Counted from the stretch's first letter, positions 27,379 to 36,352 are shown. The stretch is 64,000 bases of DNA from Shewanella halifaxensis HAW-EB4 (GCF_000019185.1 NC_010334.1:4588001-4652000), one strand, 5' to 3'. The notes: a model not told the origin generated them from the sequence alone. Made by a program: numbers and translations.

Positions 27379-28164
27379 TCATCCGCTCACTCTCAAGGCC
27401 AAATGTTTGCTATTTATATAGAGGCAGAGCCTAAACAGTATTGCCGTCACAGCTAAGGTCGCCACTATGGCTGCGCCACTAGGGAGATCCAAAGTCGCAG
27501 ATAAGACTAAGCCGGCAACATAACCCACTAAGCCCACGATATAAGCCCATCCGAGCTTAAAGCGCCCCTTAAATTGGTTTACCGCAAGCGCTGGCAAGAT
27601 CAAACTACTAAATACCAGATACACGCCGACTAACTCGACTGAAAGCGTGATCACCACGGCGAAGATCAGGTAAAAAGCGCGGCCATCGAGTAACGCAGGC
27701 CGATAAATTAGAGTGGCTAATACACTAAGATAGATACAAGCGGGCAGGATCAACTGACTCCAGCTCACCCATAAGATCTGTCCAGACATCAACTGCTTCA
27801 ACATCTCGGCGCCATGGGGATCATTAGACAGCAGTAACATGGCCGCCACAGCAGCAAGTACATAGAAACAACCGATTATCGCTTCCAGTTCTTCGGCCAT
27901 ACGTTTGGACAGCCAAGCAATAAATCCAGCCCCTGCGATGGCAAATAGCGCTGGCATCCACACATTTGAAAATGGCAAGGCTTCGATATCATGGTTCAGA
28001 TGACCAACGATAGCGCCTAAAGCTGCTACCTGAGCGATCGCCAGATCGATAAAGATGATACCGCGTTTTAATACTTGTTGGCCTAAGACTACATGAGTCG
28101 ACAGCACCAAGATCCCCGCCACAAAAGCGGGAAACAAAATAGAGAGTAGATCGAGATCAAACAT
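27379..28164 (-). CDS. Zinc/manganese-type ABC transporter permease, ZnuB-like
   Basis: ABC-3 family permease of 261 residues with seven or eight helices. It keeps family landmarks such as 'KRGIIFIDLAIAQVAALGAIVGH' (read in parts: KRGIIFIDLAIAQ, AALGAIVGH) and 'VGVYLVFSSLILPALA'. It would form the inner-membrane channel for Zn or Mn import with the binding protein encoded upstream. It starts 126 bp after that gene, and a strong hairpin lies between them. No ATPase (ZnuC) gene is found anywhere in the window, so the complex must use one encoded elsewhere. Confidence 0.88.
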   Translation of the reverse strand: MFDLDLLSILFPAFVAGILVLSTHVVLGQQVLKRGIIFIDLAIAQVAALGAIVGHLNHDIEALPFSNVWMPALFAIAGAGFIAWLSKRMAEELEAIIGCFYVLAAVAAMLLLSNDPHGAEMLKQLMSGQILWVSWSQLILPACIYLSVLATLIYRPALLDGRAFYLIFAVVITLSVELVGVYLVFSSLILPALAVNQFKGRFKLGWAYIVGLVGYVAGLVLSATLDLPSGAAIVATLAVTAILFRLCLYINSKHLALRVSG

Positions 28165-28187
28165 ATGTAATGACTCTTATCATTAAA

Positions 28188-28227
28188 AAACTAAGACAGA
28201 TCTCCCTATGGCGATCTGTCTTAGTTT
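28188..28227 (-). terminator. Strong hairpin/terminator between znuA-like and znuB-like genes
   Basis: 15-bp perfect inverted repeat (28188-28202 and 28213-28227) with a 10-nt loop. On the minus strand it is followed by TTTTTT, so it should terminate or attenuate transcription between the binding-protein and permease genes. Confidence 0.85.
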
Positions 28228-28290
28228 GTTTTAGCCATAGTCGATGCCAAGCCTAAACAAGACAAGGCACTACCATGGCCATACTAAGCG

Positions 28291-29217
28291 TTATTGCTTC
28301 GCGCTCAGCAACAGATCGATCGCGCTGTCATACAGACCAAATAGATCGACACTCTGCTCATTGCCCCCAACCGACATAGGCAATATCAGCACAGGCAGAT
28401 CTGAGCGCTCAGCCAACCAGTCGGCGCCGCGCTCACTCTGGTAGGAAGCGATCACGATCGCCAATATATCTCCCTGCTTAGCACGACTGAGTAAGCCGGC
28501 CAGATGAGAGCTACTCGGTGGGATCCCAGGCTTCGGCTCAAGATCTGCGACCTGCTCTAGCCCTAACCAATTAAACAGGTACTTGAAGCTAGAGTGATAA
28601 GCGATCACTTTACTGCCCTGTAAAGTTTGCGCTTTAGCCTCCCAGTGAGGGATCGCAGCTAACCAACGCTGGCTAAAGCTCGCTAAGGCCGCGTCATACT
28701 CTGCTTTCGCATCGGGATCTAACTGGATAAGCTTAGCCGTTAATGCGCTTGCGACATCGAGTAAACGCTTGGGATCGAAATGCAGATGCGGATTACCTTT
28801 TGCGTGTACATCGCCCATAGATCGATCCACAGACGTGAGCCGATCAAGCGTATCGATCTGCTCGGCGGCAAAGAACAAGCCTTGATCGGTCGATCGCACC
28901 TTGGCGTTAGCCGACTTCATCTGCAGCATAGGTAACCAACCCACCTCAAGATCGGCGCCGGCACAAATTGCCAGATCCGCCTGTCGCATTTTTGCGATCA
29001 AACTTGGCCTCGCCTGCACCTGATGTGGGTCTTGCATTGCGGTCGTGGCCGAATAGATCTTGGCATCTGGAGCCAACTCTTTCGCCAATGCGGCATATTC
29101 AGGCTCACAAGCGAAAATATTCAAGCCAGCAACGGCGCTGTTAGCAGTGCCTAATGCCAAAGTGAATGTCAGAGCCTTAAGCCCCTTGGATAAAAACTGC
29201 TTAGAATTGATGCGCAC
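28291..29217 (-). CDS. Zinc ABC transporter periplasmic binding protein, ZnuA-like
   Basis: Cluster A-I (TroA/ZnuA) metal-binding protein of 308 residues with a signal peptide ('TFTLALGTANSAVAG', cleavage near residue 29). Candidate metal ligands lie in 'NPHLHFDPKRL' and 'KVIAYHSSFKYL' and in 'PPSSSHLAGLL'. It lacks the His-rich loop of classical ZnuA. It would capture zinc in the periplasm for the permease downstream. Its 5' end overlaps the end of the outer-membrane protein gene by 17 bp, showing that the two are co-transcribed and coupled. Confidence 0.87.
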   Translation of the reverse strand: MRINSKQFLSKGLKALTFTLALGTANSAVAGLNIFACEPEYAALAKELAPDAKIYSATTAMQDPHQVQARPSLIAKMRQADLAICAGADLEVGWLPMLQMKSANAKVRSTDQGLFFAAEQIDTLDRLTSVDRSMGDVHAKGNPHLHFDPKRLLDVASALTAKLIQLDPDAKAEYDAALASFSQRWLAAIPHWEAKAQTLQGSKVIAYHSSFKYLFNWLGLEQVADLEPKPGIPPSSSHLAGLLSRAKQGDILAIVIASYQSERGADWLAERSDLPVLILPMSVGGNEQSVDLFGLYDSAIDLLLSAKQ

Positions 29218-30388
29218 CGTGAGCCCCCAGAGTCATGACATATTGTAGAGTGATGACATTGTCATCTTCGATGCCATCAAAGTTAGTCCCTTGCTGGTTG
29301 GTGTACTGCAAACGCACGGTTGAGAAGTGACTGTGATGCCAAGCAAGACTGACTTCAGTCTCTTTCAACTTTTGTGGATCAAAGTGATCACCATGCATCA
29401 TCTGGGTATCGACCTGACCATAGCGAAGACCCGCCGACCAATGAGGTGAAAACTGATAAACACTGCTTAAGTACCAACCCTCTTGATAGTCTTTCCCTTC
29501 ATCGCCATGTGAATCATGATCATCATGCTCCTCAAGGGGCTTAAAATCGGTTACTCGGAAATACTCACCGCTTAACGTCAGGTGTTGATACTTGTAGTTA
29601 CCATTGGGTGCCCACTTGTAGACGAAATCTCCCACATAGGTATTTTCACCCGTGTACTGTGCGCTGTGGCTATGGTCATGACCGTGGTCAGCTTGTACTT
29701 CAACATGCTCATGTTCATCAGCGGTCATGCGACCATTTTCATTACGTAAGTAACTTAAGCCTGCTTGCCAAGAACCGTTCGCCCCCACATCGCCGCCCAA
29801 TTTGGTAAAGGCTGTGTAGACCCCAAGATTTTTATAATCACGTTCACCATGCTCATCTGCAGCGCGCATCTTGTCACCCTTAAAGGCTTCAACTCCCATG
29901 GTCCAATAGAGATCCGTTGGCGCAACGTAGTTTAAGCGTACACCATCATCAAAATAGTGACTGCCCAAGAAGGCACGATAAACGGCGGGTCTATCTGAAA
30001 ACGCATCCGTATGCACATGCTGGTTGTTTAAGTAACCAATATCAGACAGGAAGCGACCCGCTCGCACCGAAAAACCTGCCGGCATCGCCAAGGTTTGAAT
30101 GAAAGCCTCTTCTAAGCCCAGCTCAGTTTCACCGTCATGCATCTCGACTACAGCCGTTAATTTACCGTAAAACATATCGTCTATATTGGCGCTCATTGCA
30201 ACTTCGGTATGGCCTAAACCAAAGCCTTCTACTCGCTCAGACATAGGTCTCTCTGCGCTCTGATAATAACCGTCGAGTACGGCGCTTATTGCCGGATTAG
30301 TCAGGCTTGAGTCGCTTGCTACAGCTTGAGTTGAAATCAGCGCGCACGCTGCCGCCACGCCAGTTAGGCGCATAGTTGAAATAGTCAT
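29201..30388 (-). CDS. Histidine-rich outer-membrane beta-barrel protein of the zinc locus
   Basis: Exported barrel-type protein of 395 residues with a signal peptide (cleavage after 'STQAVA', about 24). Alternating aromatic/polar strands and a closing stretch ending in Phe ('HGAHQF') point to an outer-membrane porin. Two loops are very His/Asp/Glu-rich: 'DEHEHVEVQADHGHDHSHSA' (about residue 225) and 'EEHDDHDSHGDEGKD' (about 285), with 'MMHGDHFDP' later. They suggest metal collection at the surface or pore. It is coupled by overlap to the znuA-like gene and preceded 77 bp upstream by a small His/Cys-rich gene. It is not a TonB-dependent receptor by length, and no TonB box is seen. Confidence 0.82.
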   Translation of the reverse strand: MTISTMRLTGVAAACALISTQAVASDSSLTNPAISAVLDGYYQSAERPMSERVEGFGLGHTEVAMSANIDDMFYGKLTAVVEMHDGETELGLEEAFIQTLAMPAGFSVRAGRFLSDIGYLNNQHVHTDAFSDRPAVYRAFLGSHYFDDGVRLNYVAPTDLYWTMGVEAFKGDKMRAADEHGERDYKNLGVYTAFTKLGGDVGANGSWQAGLSYLRNENGRMTADEHEHVEVQADHGHDHSHSAQYTGENTYVGDFVYKWAPNGNYKYQHLTLSGEYFRVTDFKPLEEHDDHDSHGDEGKDYQEGWYLSSVYQFSPHWSAGLRYGQVDTQMMHGDHFDPQKLKETEVSLAWHHSHFSTVRLQYTNQQGTNFDGIEDDNVITLQYVMTLGAHGAHQF

Positions 30389-30465
30389 CTTTTCTCCGAA
30401 ATACAGCTAAGTCTTCCTCGTGGGAATACTTTGAAAATTCTTAAATTTGTGTTGTTAGTAAAGAA

Positions 30466-30756
30466 TTAGGCTGAAGCTGGAGGGGCGCGACTGTTAAAGA
30501 AACTCACATGACGTGAGTAGGAGTGTGGAAGGATGTACTCTTGGCTGACAACTCCCTGACGCTCTACAGCGATGTGAAGCTCACAACTCGGCAGCAGGTT
30601 GTTGACCTGGTGTTGGTGATAACACAGAGTACAATGGGTTTTAGCGCCATCGTCCAAATGACTCAAACTATGAGCGGACGCGGCAAATGACAGACACAGG
30701 AATACGGCAACAAGCCCCATTACCAGTTTCTGCTTTACGCTACTCATTCGAATCAC
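30466..30756 (-). CDS. Small exported His/Cys-rich protein, putative zinc chaperone
   Basis: Protein of 96 residues with a signal peptide ('LVMGLVAVFLCLSFAASA', cleavage near 28) and a mature part carrying metal-ligand clusters: 'AHSLSHLDDG', 'HCTLCYHQHQ' and 'PSCELHIA'. This resembles the small proteins annotated as zinc chaperones beside Shewanella zinc-uptake genes and DUF2946 proteins. It would hold zinc in the periplasm and may pass it to the ZnuA-like protein. I take the GTG at 30756 because AAGG is 8 nt upstream; an ATG at 30747 is the alternative. It is probably the first gene of the zinc operon. I could not find a clear Zur box upstream. Confidence 0.72.
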   Translation of the reverse strand: MIRMSSVKQKLVMGLVAVFLCLSFAASAHSLSHLDDGAKTHCTLCYHQHQVNNLLPSCELHIAVERQGVVSQEYILPHSYSRHVSFFNSRAPPASA

Positions 30757-30977
30757 AGTGTTAACCTTGTGTATTAAAACATGACAAGTTTATGTGGATA
30801 AGAATTGAAGTCAAGCCTAGAAGTGACTCTGTGTTACAAACGCTTTGTGAGGCAGATCACCTAAACTCGAATAGCATTTAATACTGTCTTAAGCTCTAAC
30901 CACTAATATTGCTAGCGTGAAATGATATCCATAGTGATATTAAACAAGAGTTTATCTTTTAAAAAGGCGCAAATATC

Positions 30978-31103
30978 ATGCTTGAAGTAATTCGCTCAAA
31001 CCTAAAGTTTATCATCATGACAACGCTATTTTTTGTTGCGATACTCGGCGGTATTTATTACGTAGAAGCGGCACTTGAAGCCCAAGTCCAAGTCATTGAC
31101 TAA
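30978..31103 (+). CDS. Possible 41-residue single-helix membrane protein
   Basis: Short ORF of 41 codons beginning 'MLEVIRSNLKF' and ending 'EALEAQVQVID'-like 'AQVQVID', with one hydrophobic helix (about 11-29, 'FIIMTTLFFVAILGGIYYV'). AAGGCG lies 9-10 nt upstream. The helix with a basic N-side and acidic C-side looks like a real membrane protein. It lies in a 500-bp gap otherwise lacking genes. Nothing similar is recognised. Confidence 0.5.
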   Translation: MLEVIRSNLKFIIMTTLFFVAILGGIYYVEAALEAQVQVID

Positions 31104-31256
31104 ACAAGTTTTAGACTAAATAGATCGAATAAGTAGCTCTGTATTTATACTCTGATAGCCGAGGCTGTCAGAGTTAGAGCTAGCGTTATTTATCACCGCC
31201 TTCCCTTCGGCAAGATTATTCACGGTTAATCTCGCCTATTGGTACAACGAGTTCAG

Positions 31257-31592
31257 TTATCTGTATTTCTGCAGGTGCTCACTATTGTCAACGACCTCTT
31301 CTTCCGGCGCTTCAGTCACTTTCAATTGATCCATCAGGTGGGTCACCAACATCAGCATGATGGAAACTATGGCAACCGGTACGCAGATCTCACGTATACT
31401 GCTATCAAAATAGCTCCACACCAGTAAGATGACACCAGCATAAAAGCTGATGATTTTTACCCAAGATAAAACCACACTTTTACCCAGCCAGACCTGACAG
31501 AATGGACACTGGATCTCGCTAGCTAACCCCTTCCCTCTTTGGTTTTCAATTTTATCTATCGCAAACGATTTAGAACAATGGGCGCATATCAC
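31257..31592 (-). CDS. Small zinc-ribbon membrane protein of unknown function
   Basis: Protein of 111 residues with an N-terminal zinc-ribbon pattern (CAHC at 3-6 and CPFC at about 29-32) and two helices (about 45-60 and 68-88). It probably sits in the inner membrane with the ribbon in the cytoplasm. The C-terminus is acidic ('EAPEEEVVDNSE'). No function is known. It is transcribed towards the small ORF at 30978. Confidence 0.7.
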   Translation of the reverse strand: MICAHCSKSFAIDKIENQRGKGLASEIQCPFCQVWLGKSVVLSWVKIISFYAGVILLVWSYFDSSIREICVPVAIVSIMLMLVTHLMDQLKVTEAPEEEVVDNSEHLQKYR

Positions 31593-31771
31593 TGAGGTTA
31601 TCTCTCTTAAGCTGCATATTGGCTAGATTTTCGTCCAATATTAAAGCCGTAAAGTTTAACAGATTTAGCCGAGTATTCGCTATTTTGCTTTCCACTATCA
31701 CAATAACAAATCGACAGTCTTCCAAAGGCGTAATATTATTATTAAATTCTGGGAACTAACGGACATATCAA

Positions 31772-33394
31772 ATGCATAAAATGCTCCCCAAAATTTTAAT
31801 GCTTATTCTCTGCTTCTGCTCATATGCAGCAACAGCAACCACAGAGAATACTGAATTAACCCATAACCTAAATAAAATTCAAAGCCTGATTGATGCTGAT
31901 GTAAAAGCACTACCGAATGCTAAAGGCGAAATTAAGAGTTTCCTTGAGTACCGCATTGGCCGCAATGCCGCCTTACTTCAGGACACTTTAAAGGCACAAG
32001 TGGAAAAAACGGATCCTGATTTCGCTTTCCTAAAACCTTATATCGTTAAGCAGTTAGCTTTCACCGATGAAGTAGAAACTTACTTTGAAAAACAAAGAGC
32101 TAATCTTATGGGTCAAGTCGGTAGCGGCGACGACAATAAGATCATGCTTGGCCTGATGCAGATCCAGCGCGAGCAAGATAAGCTGTTCACTGCAGAAAAA
32201 AGCCTATTAAACTGGGCTAAAGACTCAGGAGCCGATACCGACGCACAGACTAAAACCTTTATTGCCACCTTGGTAACCCGTGCCGATGATCTCAATAGTT
32301 TTGTCTACTACAACCAAGAACGCTTAACCCAGGCTGTGGCCGATGTTCAAGTCGCCGGCGCCGATGTTAGTAGCGAGCAAAAGGCGCTTGTTGTTGATCT
32401 AAAAGAGCGTTTAGAGCAAAGCTCAACGAGCCTTTCTACCACCATAGATCTACTGGACTCTTTAGGCCAAGATACCGCCCTCTACAAGCAGACGCTATTT
32501 AGCATTTCTGGTGATATCACGCAGGACGTACTGAACTTAGATGTAGCCAGTAGCTTACTGTCTGAGTGGGTGACTATCGCTAAAAATCAAGCGATGGAAA
32601 ATGGTGCGAGCATTCTATTTAAACTGATCATCTTCTGTCTTATTCTGTTCCTATCTAGCCTAGTAGGCAAGGTCGTTAAGCGTGTAGTTCAGAAGACGGT
32701 TAGTAACTCAAAGCTTAAATTCAGCCTGCTGCTACAAGACTTCTTTATCTCGCTATCGGGTAAAGCGGTGTTTGCCTTAGGCCTATTAATCGCCCTATCA
32801 CAGCTTGGTTTTGAGCTTGCGCCACTGCTTGCTGGTTTCGGTATCGCCGGTGTGATTATCGGTTTTGCTCTGCAAGATACACTATCTAACTTTGCGTCTG
32901 GCATGATGATCTTGATTTACCGTCCATTTGATGTCGGCGATCTTATCAACGCTGGCGGCGTAACGGGTCGTGTAAGCCACATGAGCTTAGTTTCGACTAC
33001 GATTAAGACCTTAGATAACCAGAGACTTATCGTGCCAAACAATAAGATCTGGGGCGACACGATTAACAACATTACCGTTGAACATCAGCGTCGTGTGGAT
33101 ATGACCTTTGGTATCGGCTATAGCGATAATATCGAGCATGCAGAAAAAGTGCTGAATGATATCGTGATGGCACATCCATTAGTGCTTAAAGATCCAGAGC
33201 CGATGATTAAGCTGCATACCTTAGGCGAGTCCTCAGTCGACTTTATTGTTCGTCCTTGGGCTAAACCTGAAGATTATTGGGATGTGTACTGGGATATTAC
33301 TCGTACGGTTAAAATGCGCTTCGATGCCGAAGGTATTAGCATTCCGTTCCCGCAGCGCGATGTGCATATTTATCAAACTGCCTTAGAGAAATAA
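31772..33394 (+). CDS. MscS family mechanosensitive channel
   Basis: Protein of 540 residues: signal peptide (cleavage near 22, 'SYAATA'), a long periplasmic helical/coiled-coil region (about 24-270), three or four transmembrane helices (about 275-375) and the MscS core with the TM3 pattern 'LAGFGIAGVIIGFALQDTLS', then the beta domain ('PFDVGDLINAGGVTGRV') and alpha/beta domain to the end. The long extension makes it a larger MscS homologue, closer to MscK/YbdG-type variants than to the 286-residue MscS. It would act as a tension-gated safety valve. Transcribed alone, with a strong terminator. Confidence 0.92.
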   Translation: MHKMLPKILMLILCFCSYAATATTENTELTHNLNKIQSLIDADVKALPNAKGEIKSFLEYRIGRNAALLQDTLKAQVEKTDPDFAFLKPYIVKQLAFTDEVETYFEKQRANLMGQVGSGDDNKIMLGLMQIQREQDKLFTAEKSLLNWAKDSGADTDAQTKTFIATLVTRADDLNSFVYYNQERLTQAVADVQVAGADVSSEQKALVVDLKERLEQSSTSLSTTIDLLDSLGQDTALYKQTLFSISGDITQDVLNLDVASSLLSEWVTIAKNQAMENGASILFKLIIFCLILFLSSLVGKVVKRVVQKTVSNSKLKFSLLLQDFFISLSGKAVFALGLLIALSQLGFELAPLLAGFGIAGVIIGFALQDTLSNFASGMMILIYRPFDVGDLINAGGVTGRVSHMSLVSTTIKTLDNQRLIVPNNKIWGDTINNITVEHQRRVDMTFGIGYSDNIEHAEKVLNDIVMAHPLVLKDPEPMIKLHTLGESSVDFIVRPWAKPEDYWDVYWDITRTVKMRFDAEGISIPFPQRDVHIYQTALEK

Positions 33395-33420
33395 ATCCTG
33401 TCGCTCTAAAGATAAAATTA

Positions 33421-33456
33421 AAAAAGCCCCGATAACTTAGGTTGCCGGGGCTTTTT
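33421..33456. terminator. Bidirectional terminator between mscS-like gene and fhs
   Basis: Perfect inverted repeat AAAAAGCCCCG / CGGGGCTTTTT (33421-33431, 33446-33456), between convergent genes. Confidence 0.92.
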
Positions 33457-33472
33457 ATTAGCTATTGCAATC

Positions 33473-35185
33473 TTAAGCTAGGCCAATAATCTCGCCATCA
33501 TCATTAATATCGACATTGAGATAACCCGGTTTAATTCCAAGACCCGGCATGGTCATCACTTGGCCAACTAATGCTGTAACAAAACCGGCTCCCGCATTCA
33601 GTCTTAGCTCGGTGATTGGTAACTCAAATTCTGTCGGGATCCCTTTAATACTGGGGTCATGACTTATCGACATCGGCGTTTTAGCCACGCAGATAGGTAG
33701 CTGGCCATAATTATGTTTGGTTAGCCAGTGTAGCTGTGACTTGGCCTTATCGGATAACGTCACGCTCGATGCACCATAGCCAACTTCTGCGAGGGTCATT
33801 AGCTTAGCTTCTAAGCTTGTGTCGCTTTGATAAAGTAACTTAAAGTCCGACGGCGTTTGTGTGGCATGATAAACCATATCCGCTAGTTTAGTTGCTCCCT
33901 CGGCACCTTTACCAAAGGCTTCACTGATCTCGCTACCAAAGGCCTTAGTTTGCTCAACAGCCTGCTTAAGCCACTCAAGCTCCTCATCGGTATCGGTTGG
34001 GAAGCGGTTAATCGCAACCACAACAGGTACACCATATTGGCTTACGTTGTTGATATGCCACTCTAGGTTGGCAAAACCTGCTTGTAGACGCTCCATATCA
34101 GGCTGATTAATATCTTTGTCAGACTCGATGCCACTGTTAGCTTTAAGTGCCTTAAGCGTCACGACAACCACAGATGCACTGGGCGCATAGCCCGACTCTC
34201 TCACCTTGATATTACTAAACTTTTCAAAGCCCATATCGGAGCCAAAGCCCGCCTCAGTGATAACTACATCGGCTAGCTTTGCTGCAATGGTGTCGGCAAT
34301 AATAGAGGAGTTGCCATGAGCGATATTGGCAAATGGCCCTGCATGAATGAAACAAGGGTCACCAGATAAGGTTTGCATCAAGGTTGGCTCAATCGCATCG
34401 GCCATAATTACCGTCATTGCCCCTGCAACGCCTAACTCTTCAGCGGTAATCGGCTCACCTTGGGTATTAAGTGCCAACACCAAGCGGCCAATACGCTGCC
34501 TTAGATCCTTCAGATCTTGGCTTAGCGCCAAGATAGCCATCAGCTCTGACGCCGCAGTAATATCGAACCCTGATTCATGAACCGGACCGTTAACTTTGCC
34601 ATACCCGACTTTAATCTGTCTTAGGCTACGCTCGTTATGGTCGACCACTCGACGCCAGAGGATATTCTCAGAATCGATATTGAGCGCACTTAAGCCTGAC
34701 TCTTGAGCAAAGACTTCAGCTCCCAAACGATGTTCATGGAATAGACGAGCATCGATTGCGGCGGCCGCTAAGTTATGAGCACTACTCACCGCATGAATAT
34801 CACCGGTCAGGTGCAGATTAAGCTCTTCCATCGGTACGACTTGCGCGTAGCCACCGCCCGCAGCGCCACCTTTGGTGCCAAATACAGGTCCCATGCTCGG
34901 CTGACGAATACAGGCGCAAGTTTTAATACCATTGAGGTTCATGGCTTGAGTTAGGCCAATGGTGGTCACGGTTTTACCTTCACCAAAAGGCGTCGGAGTA
35001 ACGGCAGTTACAATCACTAACTTGGCATTTTTTTTATCGGCTAATCTTCTAGCGACTGACTGTGAGACTTTAGCCTTGTTAACACCACAAGGAGAAAACT
35101 CATCTGGATTCAGTCCGAGATCTTTTGCGATTTCGGTGATAGGTAAACAAGTATGTTGGCGCGAAATTTCAATATCTGACTGCAT
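33473..35185 (-). CDS. fhs: Formate-tetrahydrofolate ligase
   Basis: Enzyme of 570 residues (usual family length about 556-560) that makes 10-formyl-tetrahydrofolate from formate, ATP and tetrahydrofolate. The ATP loop is 'TPTPFGEGKTVTT' at 64-75, and further signatures are 'RQPSMGPVFGTKGGAAGGGY' and 'VNGPVHESGFDIT'. The ATG has GGAG 9 nt upstream. It is cytoplasmic. It gives the cell a formate-to-one-carbon route beside FolD; many Shewanella have it. It stands alone; the MaoC gene upstream on the same strand ends 258 bp before. Confidence 0.96.
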   Translation of the reverse strand: MQSDIEISRQHTCLPITEIAKDLGLNPDEFSPCGVNKAKVSQSVARRLADKKNAKLVIVTAVTPTPFGEGKTVTTIGLTQAMNLNGIKTCACIRQPSMGPVFGTKGGAAGGGYAQVVPMEELNLHLTGDIHAVSSAHNLAAAAIDARLFHEHRLGAEVFAQESGLSALNIDSENILWRRVVDHNERSLRQIKVGYGKVNGPVHESGFDITAASELMAILALSQDLKDLRQRIGRLVLALNTQGEPITAEELGVAGAMTVIMADAIEPTLMQTLSGDPCFIHAGPFANIAHGNSSIIADTIAAKLADVVITEAGFGSDMGFEKFSNIKVRESGYAPSASVVVVTLKALKANSGIESDKDINQPDMERLQAGFANLEWHINNVSQYGVPVVVAINRFPTDTDEELEWLKQAVEQTKAFGSEISEAFGKGAEGATKLADMVYHATQTPSDFKLLYQSDTSLEAKLMTLAEVGYGASSVTLSDKAKSQLHWLTKHNYGQLPICVAKTPMSISHDPSIKGIPTEFELPITELRLNAGAGFVTALVGQVMTMPGLGIKPGYLNVDINDDGEIIGLA

Positions 35186-35256
35186 GCTTATGGCTCCACA
35201 ATCTATTATTATGTAGGGTAGTTACCGCTGCAATATAGGTCATCTCTGATATCGAG

Positions 35257-35280
35257 AAAATAACAATGCGTTGTTATTTT
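35257..35280. repeat. Inverted repeat in the fhs upstream region
   Basis: Perfect 10-bp arms AAAATAACAA / TTGTTATTTT with a 4-nt centre, about 70 bp upstream of the fhs start. It is followed by no T-run on the minus strand, so an operator is as likely as a terminator. Confidence 0.55.
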
Positions 35281-35401
35281 AGCTTTTTGTAATCTACGTC
35301 AATAAATTGGTTATTTTTTTGCCGATTTAACGTGCAGATGCACTTGATGAGGCTTTTTCATGATGCCCCAAATAGCGGGGCTAAACTTAAATTTCTCATA
35401 C

Positions 35402-35422
35402 AAAAAAGACGCTTAAAGCGCC
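35402..35422 (-). terminator. Probable terminator of the MaoC gene
   Basis: Short GC-rich hairpin GGCGC / GCGTC (one wobble) with loop TTTAA, followed on the minus strand by six T, 22 bp after the MaoC stop. Confidence 0.65.
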
Positions 35423-35443
35423 TTAATTTATCATCATTGATGT

Positions 35444-36352
35444 TTATAAAAAGGTAATTTCGCCACTCAGATGTGGACGACGTCCCTTTTGATCTCTGAG
35501 TTCAAATACGGTTTTATCTTCCTGCTGTTCGGCCGCAAAGCTAACACTGTTAGGCATAAACAGCGGTAGCTTAAATGCCACATCGATCTGACAGGCGCGC
35601 TCGCCAATGCTCGGCATCAACTGGGCAATACAGCGTCCTTTTGACCACATTCCATGAGCCAATACACGATCAAAACCAAAGCGCTTAGACATCACAGGGT
35701 GTAAATGAATAAGATTATAGTCACCGGAGGCCTTAGCATAACGACGACCAAGATCTTCGGCCAAGCTCCAGCTTACAGGTTCTTGCCAAGCCATATCATT
35801 GGCTTTAGGTGGACGAATTCGCTTTGCCTTACCTTCGATACGATATAGATAAGTTGATAGCGACTCCCATACAAGCTCGCTGCCCACATACGCTTTAGAG
35901 ACTAACTCGAACTCAAGACCTGAATCTGTCATACGACTCGTGGTTAGCGCGCATTGGATCTCGAACTTCTCATCCACGCGAGCACTACGATACATAGTTA
36001 TGCTATTTTTTAAGTGGATCATCCCAAGCAGTGGGAAGGTGATCGCTTCATGGGTAAAAATTGCCGCATGTAATCGAAATGCCATCACATACAGATAGGT
36101 TGGCGGTAGCGTGTTTCCGTCAAAATCAAAGCCACACACTTTTGAGTATTGCACCACCTTGTCTGATGATAGCGATACGTTTTGGCTCGTCACCTTGACC
36201 ATCGGCAATGGCTGCTCGTCCCAGCCGGGCTTGCGTCCAAAAAATATTTTGCGATAAAGCGTGAATAGCGAAGGCAACGCCTTTAAATCGATACAGTATT
36301 CTTTATTCAAACCGATAAAACCTTTTGAAATGACACGAGGAACCCAAAACAA
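35444..36352 (-). CDS. MaoC-like dehydratase domain protein
   Basis: Protein of 302 residues with two hot-dog folds. The N-terminal half is degenerate; the C-terminal half has the hydratase-2 motif 'YAKASGDYNLIHLHP' (catalytic Asp/His) and 'RVLAHGMWSKG'. The family hydrates enoyl-CoA thioesters ((R)-specific), so a role in fatty-acid or polyhydroxyalkanoate-type metabolism is possible. No thiolase or reductase gene is adjacent. The start is uncertain: the frame opens with a TTG at 36352 without a clear ribosome site, and a TTG 14 codons further in is an alternative. Confidence 0.82.
   Translation of the reverse strand: MFWVPRVISKGFIGLNKEYCIDLKALPSLFTLYRKIFFGRKPGWDEQPLPMVKVTSQNVSLSSDKVVQYSKVCGFDFDGNTLPPTYLYVMAFRLHAAIFTHEAITFPLLGMIHLKNSITMYRSARVDEKFEIQCALTTSRMTDSGLEFELVSKAYVGSELVWESLSTYLYRIEGKAKRIRPPKANDMAWQEPVSWSLAEDLGRRYAKASGDYNLIHLHPVMSKRFGFDRVLAHGMWSKGRCIAQLMPSIGERACQIDVAFKLPLFMPNSVSFAAEQQEDKTVFELRDQKGRRPHLSGEITFL

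Noticed and set aside
30389..30900. Zur box upstream of the zinc locus
   Set aside because: No sequence close enough to the known palindrome was found by eye; a matrix scan would be needed.
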